A stretch of 64,000 nt of DNA, taken from assembly GCA_965229615.1 (NCBI GenBank), contig OZ245890.1:744001-808000 (forward strand). The letters are read 5' to 3'. This document shows positions 46,613 through 55,592 of the stretch, piece after piece. The notes beneath the pieces are model-generated. The model did no database searches and had not been told where the DNA came from. It saw only the letters and a program-made list of their open reading frames with translations. The position numbers and the translations under genes were made by a program. Origin of the DNA: G965229615 sp965229615 (GTDB taxonomy: Bacteria > Pseudomonadota > Alphaproteobacteria > Rickettsiales > Midichloriaceae). Within the stretch, counting starts at the first letter, position 1; each line of letters opens with the position of its first letter.

Positions 46613-48019
46613 TCACAAACGATCTATTATAATACCAATAGATGGACAGGTAAATGACTCCATGCCATTACATCGACAACACACCAAAGGATTGGTCTTC
46701 ATTATGTAATTACTGTTTGGTATTGTAGTCACAATTTCCATTGCATCTTTATAAAGCGAACTATTGACGACCCTCATTGTACACAAGTTTTGCTGTAAAA
46801 AACATTTTTTAATTCCAAGCCATCTTTCACCCATTGCAGAAATACTCATATCACAATTGCATAAGTAACTTTTTTCTATCAAAAATCTATCATCCCAGAG
46901 AATACTATCATCTTGCACTTTTATACTTTTATTATCAAAGTCTTTGCTCTCCTTAGTTATAACAAGTATCCATCGCTTAGTATGATCCCTTTTTTGGCAC
47001 AACCAAATCAAACAATCTCCAAGCGTTGATGTAAAGAATTTATGCGTTGTATAACAACTGTGAAGAAGATTATGTAATCTTTTCAAACAATCAAATCTGA
47101 CAGCATAATTATCACCACCACATTGAATTATTAATTGCCTCAAAATACGAAGTGATATCTCTTCATCCTCTTCAATAAGGTCTTTTGCATCAACTAATAT
47201 AGCTCCTAACTGCGTAAAAACACAGATCTCTCCCATTCTTTTTTTTGTGTACTTTGTTATGAAATCACTGCTGCGTCTTGCATTGCTTGCAAGCAAACAT
47301 AGTCTTGATATGATCATATCAGCTCCACCAACTGCAAAATCAACATTATGAAGGTGCGATAGTAACTCTCTTACTTTAACTCTTTCATAATGCATATTCG
47401 AATTTGACCTATCTTCGACCCATTGTATCGAGTGTTCAGTCATATATTTATATACATCATGTTTTGGAAATAATAGCATTGGCCTTATGATCTTGACAAC
47501 CTTATCATTGTCATACGCAGTTCCTGCATTGCAAGTCTCTCTAATGCCTGATATACCATCTATTCCTGATCCCCTCAGGATCCTCATCAGAACTGTTTCT
47601 GCTTGATCATTTTTATTATGTGCTACACAAAGATATCCCATACTATTACTTTTGCAGTACTCAAGCATCAAACTATACCTAGCACTTCTTGCCTTATGTT
47701 GAATATTTGAAGTTTTATTATTTACGTTATTGTTATACCACGTAAGAATTACAGACTTAATACCGAAGCATTGTGTGATATATTGCTGTACCCAAGTTGC
47801 TTCCTCTGTTGATTCATGTCTAAGTTTATGATCTACAATTAGTGCAATAGGTGTAATAGCTATATCGCGCATTATTTGTGATACCATTAGTGTCATACAT
47901 AAGCTATCAGCACCACCAGACACTGCCAATGCGACCAACTTATTAGCACTATGATTCTGTTGTTTATCACTTGAGTATATTAACTCTGTGAGTTTAGCAG
48001 AGAATTTTTGTAGCATCAT
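46613..48019 (-). CDS. tilS: tRNA(Ile)-lysidine synthetase
   Basis: Modifies the CAU anticodon of tRNA-Ile2 with lysine. The PP-loop SGGADS is at residues 34-39, with LIVDHKLRHES and AHNKNDQAETVLMRILRGSGIDGISGI following in the family order. The C-terminal region (about 230 residues) is divergent, as often in Rickettsiales. Length 468 residues is near the 432 of E. coli. It lies between mlaE and lnt on the reverse strand. Confidence 0.94.
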   Translation of the reverse strand: MMLQKFSAKLTELIYSSDKQQNHSANKLVALAVSGGADSLCMTLMVSQIMRDIAITPIALIVDHKLRHESTEEATWVQQYITQCFGIKSVILTWYNNNVNNKTSNIQHKARSARYSLMLEYCKSNSMGYLCVAHNKNDQAETVLMRILRGSGIDGISGIRETCNAGTAYDNDKVVKIIRPMLLFPKHDVYKYMTEHSIQWVEDRSNSNMHYERVKVRELLSHLHNVDFAVGGADMIISRLCLLASNARRSSDFITKYTKKRMGEICVFTQLGAILVDAKDLIEEDEEISLRILRQLIIQCGGDNYAVRFDCLKRLHNLLHSCYTTHKFFTSTLGDCLIWLCQKRDHTKRWILVITKESKDFDNKSIKVQDDSILWDDRFLIEKSYLCNCDMSISAMGERWLGIKKCFLQQNLCTMRVVNSSLYKDAMEIVTTIPNSNYIMKTNPLVCCRCNGMESFTCPSIGIIIDRL

Positions 48020-48073
48020 GTGATGGAATTAGATGTCTGCAAACCAACAATGAGTGGGATACCAGCTCATTGA

Positions 48074-48859
48074 TTATTTACTAAACATAATACCAGTGAT
48101 CAAATAATTTAATAGAAAAATCATGATGGAACTTGTTACTACAGCTTTGGTTGTAGAGGTACCAACTCCATGTGCGCCACCAACAGCATGATATCCGTGA
48201 TAGCACCCAATTACACAGATTGTAAGACCAAAAAACAGCGCTTTAATCAATCCCGACACCACATCATGAAACTGTAAGAATTCCACCGTCTTATGCAGAT
48301 ACAAGACTGGCTCAAACCCCAATCTGCGCACTGCAACAACGTATCCACCAAAAACTCCAATTATGTCAGCAATAATCACCAAAAATGGCAATGATATCAT
48401 ACCAGCAATGATTCTTGGTACTACAAGATACTTTATTGGATCAATATCCATAATATGTAAAGCATCTATCTGTTCTGTGACACGCATTGTTCCTACTTCT
48501 GCTGCAATCGATGCACTAAGCCTACCAGCAAGCATTAGTCCAGCTAAAACAGGCCCTAGTTCTCTAGTTATAGATATTACAACAATCGATGATATCGCGG
48601 ATTCAGCATGCATCCTACTGAAGCCAGTATAGCTTTGTAATGCCAATACTGCTCCAGTAAAAAGCGCTGTCATCGCAATCAATGGTAGAGCACATATGCC
48701 CATCTCAACTATATATTTGAGAAGTAATCTTAATTGTATTAGAAATGTTACTGAAAGTGCAAGAGATCTACAAAGAAAGATTCCAAACCTACCTATCCTT
48801 TCAGTTGATGATATCACACTACTACCAATATATGATATGACTCTAACTATAATATTCAT
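48074..48859 (-). CDS. mlaE: MlaE-type ABC transporter permease
   Basis: The permease of the Mla phospholipid transport system of the cell envelope. The domain is recognised from ALPLIAMTALFTGAVLALQSY, ITRELGPVLAGLMLAGRLSASIAAEVGTMRVTEQIDAL and the final helices with GVGTSTTKAVVTSSIMI. Length 261 residues is typical. The ATPase MlaF and substrate-binding MlaD are not adjacent. It overlaps the upstream 113-residue gene by four bases. Confidence 0.95.
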   Translation of the reverse strand: MNIIVRVISYIGSSVISSTERIGRFGIFLCRSLALSVTFLIQLRLLLKYIVEMGICALPLIAMTALFTGAVLALQSYTGFSRMHAESAISSIVVISITRELGPVLAGLMLAGRLSASIAAEVGTMRVTEQIDALHIMDIDPIKYLVVPRIIAGMISLPFLVIIADIIGVFGGYVVAVRRLGFEPVLYLHKTVEFLQFHDVVSGLIKALFFGLTICVIGCYHGYHAVGGAHGVGTSTTKAVVTSSIMIFLLNYLITGIMFSK

Positions 48860-49197
48860 CCACTTGTATGTTCCTTTTTAGCTTTTTTTATTGTTTCATC
48901 TATTCTATCACGAAATAAAAAATAAATGATTTTTTCAGTGACAGTAAGTCCATCACTATCCACTTTCATTGTTTCAGGATCAACACGAATTGTCATTATA
49001 CTATCCTGGCTCTGTTGATTTTCAATTACATCTATATCGTTCGAAGAATTTGTACCATGTACAACATTGCGTTTCAACATCTTTTGTTGTATTGGAGTAA
49101 TACTACTCTGCGATATCTCTTTAAACATATTAAAAAGCATATAACATATGAGTACTATTGCACTGATGCTAATCAGTTTACTGTTAAAAATAAGCAT
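48856..49197 (-). CDS. Small single-pass membrane protein upstream of mlaE
   Basis: A 113-residue protein with one N-terminal hydrophobic segment (about residues 8-24) and a polar remainder that includes KVDSDGLTVTEKIIYFLFRDRIDETIKKAKKE. No family recognised; it lacks the MCE motif of MlaD. Its stop overlaps the mlaE start by four bases, so the two are translated together and it may assist MlaE or simply be a genomic neighbour. Confidence 0.6.
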   Translation of the reverse strand: MLIFNSKLISISAIVLICYMLFNMFKEISQSSITPIQQKMLKRNVVHGTNSSNDIDVIENQQSQDSIMTIRVDPETMKVDSDGLTVTEKIIYFLFRDRIDETIKKAKKEHTSG

Positions 49198-49337
49198 TTC
49201 TCAAAAGAATTAATTATATACTAACTTTATTCTGATCAATTTGTAATATTAAAAACTTTTCACTTTGCTTGAATGTATTTATTATTGGTGATATTGAAAG
49301 AACATTCTAATATCAAATTAAATATGGTTCAAGTAAT

Positions 49338-50258
49338 ATGAGTTGGTTTCAAAAACTAAAACAAAAGCTAACTAAAACTTCTACATCCATCACTGCAGGA
49401 ATAACCAGTATATTCAACAATAGAAAACTTGATGAGAAAACGCTTGAAGAGTTTGAAGATCTAATGCTGATGAGTGACATGGGACCAGAAGTTGCTGCAG
49501 CTTTTGTGAGGGAATTGAAAAAGTCTAAATTTCATAAGTCTGTTACAACATCAGAGGTACAGGAGTTCCTATATGATCAGATCACCACGACACTCACTCC
49601 TATATCAAGGCAACTAAATATTGCTAAATATGCGATAAGTAAGCCTGCTGTTATTATGCTATGTGGTGTTAACGGCAATGGCAAAACAACAACTGCTGGT
49701 AAAATTGGCATGCAATTGAAAGAACAAGGATTGAAAGTTATGCTAGGAGCCTGTGACACATTTAGAGCTGCTGCTGTAGAACAACTGCAAGAGTGGGGGA
49801 AAAGAATCAATGCACCAGTTGTCGCTGGGGCAATCAATAGTGATCCTGCAAGCATTGCATATCAGTCCCTACAACAAGCAAGAGAAAATGATGCTGATGT
49901 ATTGATTATAGATACAGCTGGAAGGCTACACAACAAGACAAACCTGATGGATGAATTGCAAAAATGTGTACGAGTGTTGAAAAAATTAGATGAGAGTGCG
50001 CCACATGAGGTTATAATGATAGTAGATAGTACAACGGGACAAAATGCCTATACACAAATTTCAACATTCGATAGCATTATACCAATCACAGGACTTATAT
50101 TTACAAAACTAGATAGCACAGCTAAGGGTGGAATAATAGTTGGTGTAGCACAGAAATATAATATTCCAGTTTATGCAATTGGCATTGGTGAAGATGTTAT
50201 GGATTTACAGCCATTTAATCCTAGTGATCTTGCAAAATCAATAGTTGGTATTGAATGA
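49338..50258 (+). CDS. ftsY: Signal recognition particle receptor FtsY
   Basis: The membrane receptor for SRP-ribosome complexes. The N domain (residues about 10-95) precedes the G domain: G1 GVNGNGKT at 110-117, DTFRAAAVEQL at about 140-150, DTAGR and TKLD. Length 306 residues lacks the long acidic A domain of E. coli FtsY, as usual for Alphaproteobacteria of this type. It overlaps the downstream FtsL-like gene by four bases. Confidence 0.97.
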   Translation: MSWFQKLKQKLTKTSTSITAGITSIFNNRKLDEKTLEEFEDLMLMSDMGPEVAAAFVRELKKSKFHKSVTTSEVQEFLYDQITTTLTPISRQLNIAKYAISKPAVIMLCGVNGNGKTTTAGKIGMQLKEQGLKVMLGACDTFRAAAVEQLQEWGKRINAPVVAGAINSDPASIAYQSLQQARENDADVLIIDTAGRLHNKTNLMDELQKCVRVLKKLDESAPHEVIMIVDSTTGQNAYTQISTFDSIIPITGLIFTKLDSTAKGGIIVGVAQKYNIPVYAIGIGEDVMDLQPFNPSDLAKSIVGIE

Positions 50259-50560
50259 ATATGTTGATATTTTCCTATAACACACACAGCAGGTCATACA
50301 AAGTACTGGTCACACTGGTTTTAATTATCATGTTCAGTGCTATGTACACATTGTTTATCATAAAATACAATGCAAGACGAAAACATAAAGAACTACATAA
50401 AATAGAAGCCATGATACGTGAGGAAGAACAAAATATAAAGTTGCTCACTGTTGATTTTGAGCATCTATCTAGACCACAACAGTTGAGAGAACTAATGTTT
50501 TTAACCACTAATCTTGAACCAGTAAAAACAACACAAATTATAGTGCTGAAAGATGAATAA
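50255..50560 (+). CDS. FtsL-like division protein
   Basis: A 101-residue bitopic protein: short cytoplasmic N-terminus, one membrane helix at about residues 19-37 and a periplasmic coiled-coil (about 38-65) ending in HLSRPQQLRELMFLTTNLEPVKTTQIIVL. This last part follows the FtsL pattern (AEW..L..P.RL..LA....L.P....QI). FtsL acts with FtsB and FtsQ in septum assembly and is a partner of FtsI (encoded at 36.5 kb). The location after ftsY instead of before ftsI is unusual. FtsB/DivIC is the main alternative. Confidence 0.6.
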   Translation: MNMLIFSYNTHSRSYKVLVTLVLIIMFSAMYTLFIIKYNARRKHKELHKIEAMIREEEQNIKLLTVDFEHLSRPQQLRELMFLTTNLEPVKTTQIIVLKDE

Positions 50561-50652
50561 AATACATTTAGAAATGATAATAGTAATGCTTGAAATTATG
50601 TGATACACTGCAGTGTGATCAGTGAATAAATTTACTTTAGGAAATTTCAAAT

Positions 50653-51447
50653 ATGAGAGCACTATATGTTGCTGCGACTGGCGCGAAATTGCAATCCAAA
50701 GCTGTTGATAATATAGCAAACAACATAGCAAATAGCAACACAACATCATTTAAAAAAGGGATGCTTGCAGCAACTGATTTACTCTATCAGACGGAAAAAA
50801 GAGTGGGGGGACCTGTTTCAGCAGATAGTGATGTTATTGTACCAACTGGAGTACAATTCGGTTCTGGTGCTGCTGTAACAGCAATAGTAAAAGACTATAG
50901 ACAAGGGGATCCTATCAACACAGGAGAGGATTTAAATTTGACAATAAATGGCAAGGGGTTTTTTATTGTTAATATGCCTGATGGCACACAGGCATATACG
51001 AGGGATGGTACATTTCATATTGATCCTACAACAAATCAGCTTGTAACAAGCTTAGGATATGTTATAAGTCCTGGGATAGAAATACCAAATAATTATAAGA
51101 AAATTATGATCAAGCAGGATGGTACTGTATTGGTAACCCTGCCAGATGATGATATACCACAAATTCAAGGACAGCTTGATATGGCAACATTTATAAATGT
51201 TGAAGGACTTGAAGCAATGGGTGATAACCTGTTGTTGCAAACCGATGCATCAGGTGATGTAATACTGGGAAACGCAGGAGTCGACAATTTTGGTGTGATA
51301 ATGCAAGGATGGCTAGAAGGCTCAAATGTTGACCCAATAACAGAGTTGTCAGACCTGATAAAGGCTCAGAGAACATATGAAATGAATGTAAAAACCATCC
51401 AGGTAGCAGATCAAATGGAAAAAACCACAACTGATGCCAAGGCTTAA
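50653..51447 (+). CDS. flgG: Flagellar distal rod protein FlgG
   Basis: Forms the distal part of the flagellar rod. The N-terminal MRALYVAATGAKLQSKAVDNIANNIAN and the C-terminal TELSDLIKAQRTYEMNVKTIQVADQMEKT helices are the rod-family signatures; the central LNLTINGKGFFIVNMPDGTQAYTRDGTFHID is intact. Length 264 residues is full size. It overlaps flgA by 14 bases, so both are expressed together. FlgF is the only near alternative. Confidence 0.96.
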   Translation: MRALYVAATGAKLQSKAVDNIANNIANSNTTSFKKGMLAATDLLYQTEKRVGGPVSADSDVIVPTGVQFGSGAAVTAIVKDYRQGDPINTGEDLNLTINGKGFFIVNMPDGTQAYTRDGTFHIDPTTNQLVTSLGYVISPGIEIPNNYKKIMIKQDGTVLVTLPDDDIPQIQGQLDMATFINVEGLEAMGDNLLLQTDASGDVILGNAGVDNFGVIMQGWLEGSNVDPITELSDLIKAQRTYEMNVKTIQVADQMEKTTTDAKA

Positions 51448-51937
51448 GTTCTATATTACTCTATTATTTTTAACAATATCAATTGTTGTGGATTGCACGT
51501 GTTGTTTTGCTACAAGACAATACAAGCATGACAGTGTGCATGTTGGTGTAGCTGTTCCTGAAAAAAACATCAAAAAGGGGGAACTCATACAGTGTGATGA
51601 CTTTATTCACAAAAATATATCTGTAAAAAGTGGTTCACACCATGAGTACTTAACTTTGGAGCATATTAATCAGGCCAACAAACTAATGTATGCCAATAAG
51701 GATTTAAAACATGGTATGCCAGTGAAATTAAGTGATTTGCGATTTGATATACTTGTGAGAAAAGGACAAACAATAACAGGACGCTTCAGAAAAAACAACT
51801 TGACCATAGAAGCGCCATGTATTGCAATGTCAGATGGTAAAGCAAATGATGTCATTAAAGTGCGTAATGCGAACACCAACAAAATCCTGCAAGGATATGT
51901 AATGGATGATGGTACTGTTAGCATGAGTGGAAAGTGA
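51434..51937 (+). CDS. flgA: Flagellar P-ring chaperone FlgA
   Basis: A periplasmic chaperone for P-ring assembly. A signal peptide (about residues 5-25) is followed by a SAF-type domain: VAVPEKNIKKGELIQCDDF and a C-terminal part with ILVRKGQTITGRF and DVIKVRNANTNKILQGYVMDDGTVSM. Length 167 residues is short but complete for the domain. It starts 14 bases inside flgG. Its presence implies an L/P-ring type flagellum for a Gram-negative envelope. Confidence 0.9.
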   Translation: MPRLKFYITLLFLTISIVVDCTCCFATRQYKHDSVHVGVAVPEKNIKKGELIQCDDFIHKNISVKSGSHHEYLTLEHINQANKLMYANKDLKHGMPVKLSDLRFDILVRKGQTITGRFRKNNLTIEAPCIAMSDGKANDVIKVRNANTNKILQGYVMDDGTVSMSGK

Positions 51938-52040
51938 CAAATTGATTTGTGCTGGCTTAATATTATTCTATTCGCATACATTGTTTGCACTTGTGAACTT
52001 GCTCAAACGTGAGACAGGACAAAATACCTCATACTATGCA

Positions 52041-53057
52041 CTAGGAGTGCATTGTGCTATTAATGAGTAAATCAATACCTTGCTCTTGTGTAAGGATATT
52101 GTATATTGCGCTACAAATCGGCATTTGTAATTCAACCTGTTCTTTTCTAGTTCTATAGAGAATCATCAATGTATGATATCCTTCAACAGTGTTATGCATA
52201 ATACAATTCCTTGCAACACCAGCACCAATTACAAAACTTTTACCAAACAAGTGATTTCTAGAAACATCACTATGACCTGTCATTATCAAATCCCCTATAC
52301 CAGCCATCGTATATACTGTTTCTTTTTGTCCACCAAACATTCCTATCGCATACATTATTTCTCTTAACGCTCTTGTAAGAAATGCAGCCTTGATATTTTC
52401 TCCCGAGTTAGAACCTACTAACATACCATATCCTATTGCAAAAACATTCTTCATCATACCACAAACTTGTACACCAATAATATCTGTGCATACCTCTACA
52501 CTGAATGTAGCATTTGACAACAACTGTGCAATTGATAGAGCAAATTGTTCATCGGTTGATGCTACAGTTGTTACTGTATGTTTACCCAACATAATTTCAG
52601 ATGCGAAATTTGGGCCAGAAAGTGCAGCAATCCTAACTTTATCTTTATATTGTATAGCATCATACAATACACTACTTAATATTCTACCATGTGAGGTATC
52701 TATACCCTTTGATGTTATTACAAAATCACACTCAAATGGGTGTGATATCGTTGCAATACTTGCAGTAAGTACTTGAATATCTTTAGCTTGTGTAGCAATT
52801 ATAACAATATCACTTCTGTGGATAACACTCAAAACGTCATTACTAATCGTAAGATTATTACTAATGTTTCTTCTAGTAGCATGCGCAACATTGGCATTAT
52901 CAATAACAGATTTCCTAACAATATTCTCATCTTGTTTTGTACATACAATTATTCTGCTTTCACTATTATGTGGAACTTCTGTGATGATTTTCGTCAAGGC
53001 TTTACCCCAACTACCATATCCAATTATTGAAATGACAATATTTCTATTATTATGCAT
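52041..53057 (-). CDS. gpsA: NAD(P)-dependent glycerol-3-phosphate dehydrogenase
   Basis: Makes sn-glycerol-3-phosphate for phospholipid synthesis. The N-terminal Rossmann motif is GYGSWGKAL; the catalytic domain has SGPNFASEIMLGKHT, KNVFAIGYGMLVGSNSGENIKAAFLTRALREI and GIGDLIMTGHSDVSRNHLFG. Length 338 residues is normal. It is downstream of rpmF on the reverse strand and convergent with flgA; a seven-base-stem hairpin (52036-52052) overlaps its stop. Confidence 0.96.
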   Translation of the reverse strand: MHNNRNIVISIIGYGSWGKALTKIITEVPHNSESRIIVCTKQDENIVRKSVIDNANVAHATRRNISNNLTISNDVLSVIHRSDIVIIATQAKDIQVLTASIATISHPFECDFVITSKGIDTSHGRILSSVLYDAIQYKDKVRIAALSGPNFASEIMLGKHTVTTVASTDEQFALSIAQLLSNATFSVEVCTDIIGVQVCGMMKNVFAIGYGMLVGSNSGENIKAAFLTRALREIMYAIGMFGGQKETVYTMAGIGDLIMTGHSDVSRNHLFGKSFVIGAGVARNCIMHNTVEGYHTLMILYRTRKEQVELQMPICSAIYNILTQEQGIDLLINSTMHS

Positions 53058-53125
53058 ACTACTCTCATGATTGAAAAAAAATTATAGAACAATGCTATTG
53101 GATCTCTCACATAGCATGCATGCCC

Positions 53126-53150
53126 ATGTGAATGCAGTGATCATTCACAT
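53126..53150. terminator. Hairpin between rpmF and gpsA
   Basis: ATGTGAAT (53126-53133) and ATTCACAT (53143-53150) form a perfect eight-base stem around a nine-base loop, 38 bases behind the rpmF stop. No T-run follows on the reverse strand. It may attenuate or process the rpmF transcript. Confidence 0.45.
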
Positions 53151-53188
53151 ATCGTACAGAGCCAAATGGTCATAGCATCATGACACAA

Positions 53189-53392
53189 TCACATTTTTTC
53201 AACATCTGTTTCAGTCATCTTTTTCTGTATTACAACTCTGCCATTATAGTAATTGTCCTTCAATGACATACGATGTGGCAATTTTGGTTCACCTGTTGTT
53301 TTATCACATGTAATGTTTAATAGCTTCAGTGCTTTGTTTGATGCACGCATTCCCTTCCTTGAGGGGGTAACTTTTCTCTTAGGTACTGCCAT
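53189..53392 (-). CDS. rpmF: 50S ribosomal protein L32
   Basis: Starts MAVPKRKVTPSRKGMRASN, the invariant L32 opening. It has 67 residues and one cysteine (NITCDKT), the alphaproteobacterial form lacking the zinc set. In many Proteobacteria it neighbours plsX; here gpsA follows, also a phospholipid gene. Confidence 0.95.
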   Translation of the reverse strand: MAVPKRKVTPSRKGMRASNKALKLLNITCDKTTGEPKLPHRMSLKDNYYNGRVVIQKKMTETDVEKM

Positions 53393-53715
53393 TTTTTTAC
53401 TTTATTATTATCTGTTCCTGACTGAAGTTGTTATATATTGCTGCTTTAACAGTCATAAACATCCCATGCAATGGAGCATTCATCATACAGCAAATGACTC
53501 TATAACAACTTGCAACAGATGTGATTTATAACTCACAACTATGGTATTGTTTTTTAACATATAAATCAATACTGCACAAGTACTCACCAATGCGATACTA
53601 ATTCTATGCTTCTGCATGGTGTTTTTAATATTTGCATGAGTTTGACAGTTGATTTTTATTGAGTATTCTGAGCTCAAGACAAATTGAATGAACTTGAACT
53701 TTTAACTACTCTCCA
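53393..53715. other. Spacer with a strong tatA promoter
   Basis: This 323-bp spacer holds the 5' regions of rpmF (reverse) and tatA (forward). TTGACA at 53642-53647 and TATTCT at 53664-53669, 16 bases apart, form a good promoter for tatA. A reverse frame of 64 codons (53483-53677) crosses the spacer but lacks support and is not called. Confidence 0.6.
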
Positions 53716-53886
53716 ATGTCAGGTAGAATAGGTGAATTATTACTAATATTACTTCTAGTACTAATACTATTTGGTGCAGGTAAATTACCAAGTGTTATGA
53801 ATGAGTTAGGTAAGGGCATCAGAGTATTTAGGGATGCACTGAACCGCAAGGGCGATGATGATGATAATGCAAACGATAAGAAATGA
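53716..53886 (+). CDS. tatA: Twin-arginine translocase subunit TatA
   Basis: A 56-residue protein too short to be found by length alone. It has the TatA layout: a short N-terminus with the conserved polar residue before a membrane helix ([19 protein letters not shown]), the FG.GKLP hinge, an amphipathic helix ([16 protein letters not shown]) and an acidic/basic tail. It forms the pore of the Tat system for folded proteins. TatB and TatC are not in this window. A good promoter lies 47 bases upstream. Confidence 0.95.
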   Translation: MSGRIGELLLILLLVLILFGAGKLPSVMNELGKGIRVFRDALNRKGDDDDNANDKK

Positions 53887-53899
53887 TGAAAAATGAATG

Positions 53900-54895
53900 T
53901 TATTGCACAACCTTGATGTTATCACCTTCTGGTATTTGAATCTTTAATAATGCTGCAGACGTTGCACTGATCATGAATTCATCATCTTCTGTATATTTCA
54001 CTGGTATGTCTTTGATTTGTTTTTTATTCAAAATTATATCAATAGCCATTTTACCAACATCTTGACCTAATTTAAATTGATTCGGTCCTACAGCAGCAAA
54101 TACACCAAGAGGAATAGTATCTGTATCACTGCATAACACTGGAACTTTATATTTCATTGCTGTATCGACAATACCCTTTAGAGCGCCTAATGCCGTATTA
54201 TCATTATTAATGAAAATTGCATCAACTTTATTTAATATTGTTTTTGTTACAATTACTGCTTCGTTTGTGTCCTGGGCTGGCACTGCTTTAATATCTATGT
54301 TGAAGCCAATAGCCTTCTCCCTCACATCGTCAAGTAACCTCACAGAATTTGTTTCACCAGGGTTGTATATAATGCCAATTGTTTTGAGTTGTGGCATCAA
54401 TTTTTTGAAAAATTGTAGCTGTATAGATGTGATATTTGGTGTGAAATCAGAAATGCCTGTAATATTAGCTTCTGGTTGACTAACATTTTTGACAATTCCA
54501 CTCGCAATTGGATCTGTAACTGATGCAAAAACTATTGGTATGTTTTTTGTCTGTTGCATTGCAACTTGTGTAACAGTTGTACCTATTGTTATGATTGCAT
54601 TAACTTTTTGCTGAATAAATTTCTGCACTATTTGTTTTGCAAGTGATGCATCACCGTGAGCTGACTCTTGCATTACTTTGACTTTCCCCTGCCCGAGATT
54701 GTTGATCATATCAATGGTACCATCACGAGCCATATCTAAGGCGGAATGTTCAATCGATTGAATTATGCCTATGGTATATTCGGTATCTTGTTGGTTATTC
54801 TGTGATTGCTTGTAGCCGTTCACACCCTTGATTGCAACAAAAGCACCAATAAATAGAATAATGGCGAAAATTGTGATTGTGCTTTTTGAAAACAT
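53900..54895 (-). CDS. ABC transporter substrate-binding protein (TrpX/YtrF-type)
   Basis: A periplasmic binding protein of the ABC_sub_bind family: signal/anchor helix at residues 5-25, then YTIGIIQSIEHSALD, NAIITIGTTVTQVAM, IPIVFASVTDPIASGIV and IFINNDNTALGALKGIVDTA. Length 331 residues is normal. Relatives bind tryptophan or other amino acids; the substrate here is unknown. No permease or ATPase lies next to it. A sigma-70-like promoter (54932-54961) overlaps a large hairpin upstream. Confidence 0.88.
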   Translation of the reverse strand: MFSKSTITIFAIILFIGAFVAIKGVNGYKQSQNNQQDTEYTIGIIQSIEHSALDMARDGTIDMINNLGQGKVKVMQESAHGDASLAKQIVQKFIQQKVNAIITIGTTVTQVAMQQTKNIPIVFASVTDPIASGIVKNVSQPEANITGISDFTPNITSIQLQFFKKLMPQLKTIGIIYNPGETNSVRLLDDVREKAIGFNIDIKAVPAQDTNEAVIVTKTILNKVDAIFINNDNTALGALKGIVDTAMKYKVPVLCSDTDTIPLGVFAAVGPNQFKLGQDVGKMAIDIILNKKQIKDIPVKYTEDDEFMISATSAALLKIQIPEGDNIKVVQ

Positions 54896-54931
54896 TTGTT
54901 GATAATGATCGATTTAATATTTATTATTAAG

Positions 54932-54961
54932 TGTATACTATATTGGTATGGGTTATCACAA
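54932..54961 (-). promoter_or_regulatory. Putative promoter of the substrate-binding protein gene
   Basis: On the reverse strand TTGTGA (54956-54961) is followed after 18 bases by TATACA (54932-54937). It overlaps the left arm of the hairpin at 54945-55006. Confidence 0.45.
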
Positions 54962-55006
54962 GTAGTGGTACATTAATATTACAACTACCGCTTAGTATAA
55001 CATACC
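54945..55006. promoter_or_regulatory. Three-stem hairpin in a divergent intergenic region
   Basis: GGTAT/ATACC (54945-54949 with 55002-55006), GTTAT/ATAAC (54952-54956 with 54997-55001) and AGTGGTA/TACCGCT (54964-54970 with 54986-54992, one G-U pair) nest into one long stem. It sits between the divergent starts of the substrate-binding protein and the 94-residue ORF and could be an operator, attenuator or small-RNA structure. Confidence 0.4.
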
Positions 55007-55047
55007 CTTTAAAACAAAGCAAGACTAAAAAATGAGATAATTAGCAT

Positions 55048-55332
55048 ATGAATATGAGTAACTTCACAAGACTATTTCACAATTCAGAGGGTAGCGATAA
55101 TTTTGTACCTCTATTTAAGGCTGATAAAAAAATAGATAGCAAATTCAGCACATTAGTGGTGTCCCAGCATCGACGTAGCACGTGTCAAAATAGTGGTTAC
55201 ACTATACTGTATAATAATAGCAAAAGTGAATATGTTGAATGCGAGACAGCAAGTGAGGCAGTAGCAAAAATACCAGAAAATAAAAAAAATATGATTGTTA
55301 AGGTGTTCAAAGGCTACAACAAGTTCCCATAG
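55048..55332 (+). CDS. Hypothetical soluble 94-residue protein
   Basis: Begins MNMSNFTRLFHNSEG and ends VKVFKGYNKFP. Charged, with two cysteines (STCQN, VECET), no membrane segment and no family recognised. It lies between the divergent hairpin and tRNA-Leu. The frame could start at the second ATG two codons on. Coding is suggested by its length in AT-rich sequence and the lack of any alternative, not by homology. Confidence 0.45.
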   Translation: MNMSNFTRLFHNSEGSDNFVPLFKADKKIDSKFSTLVVSQHRRSTCQNSGYTILYNNSKSEYVECETASEAVAKIPENKKNMIVKVFKGYNKFP

Positions 55333-55404
55333 TATGCTTTGGAACAGTACAAGTATGAATATTCTTGCATTATCAGCATTTTGTTGTAATTATAAGAACT
55401 AATT

Positions 55405-55492
55405 GCGGCTGTGGTGGAATTTGGTAGACACGCAACGTTGAGGTCGTTGTTCTCGCAAGGGATTGAAAGTTCGAGTCTTTTCAGCCGCACCA
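55405..55492 (+). tRNA. tRNA-Leu (GAG)
   Basis: An 88-base class II tRNA with acceptor GCGGCTG/CAGCCGC and encoded CCA. The anticodon GAG is at 55440-55442 in the loop between CAACG and CGTTG. The variable arm is TTCTCGCAAGGGATT-like and the T arm reads GAAAGTTCGAGTCTTTTC. Confidence 0.96.
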
Positions 55493-55592
55493 TCATTCAT
55501 AAAAGCTATTGCCTCTTGCAAGTTGTTAGCATCTGCTCTATACTCCTTATTTGATTTTGATAATCCCTAATTATAAAAACGCATCATATAAT

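Noticed and set aside
53483..53677. 64-codon reverse frame between rpmF and tatA
   Set aside because: No ribosome-binding site, no family resemblance, and it runs through the tatA promoter; likely chance in AT-rich sequence.
55314..55496. 60-codon reverse frame over tRNA-Leu
   Set aside because: Antisense of a tRNA (MVRLKRLELS type), a well-known artefact.
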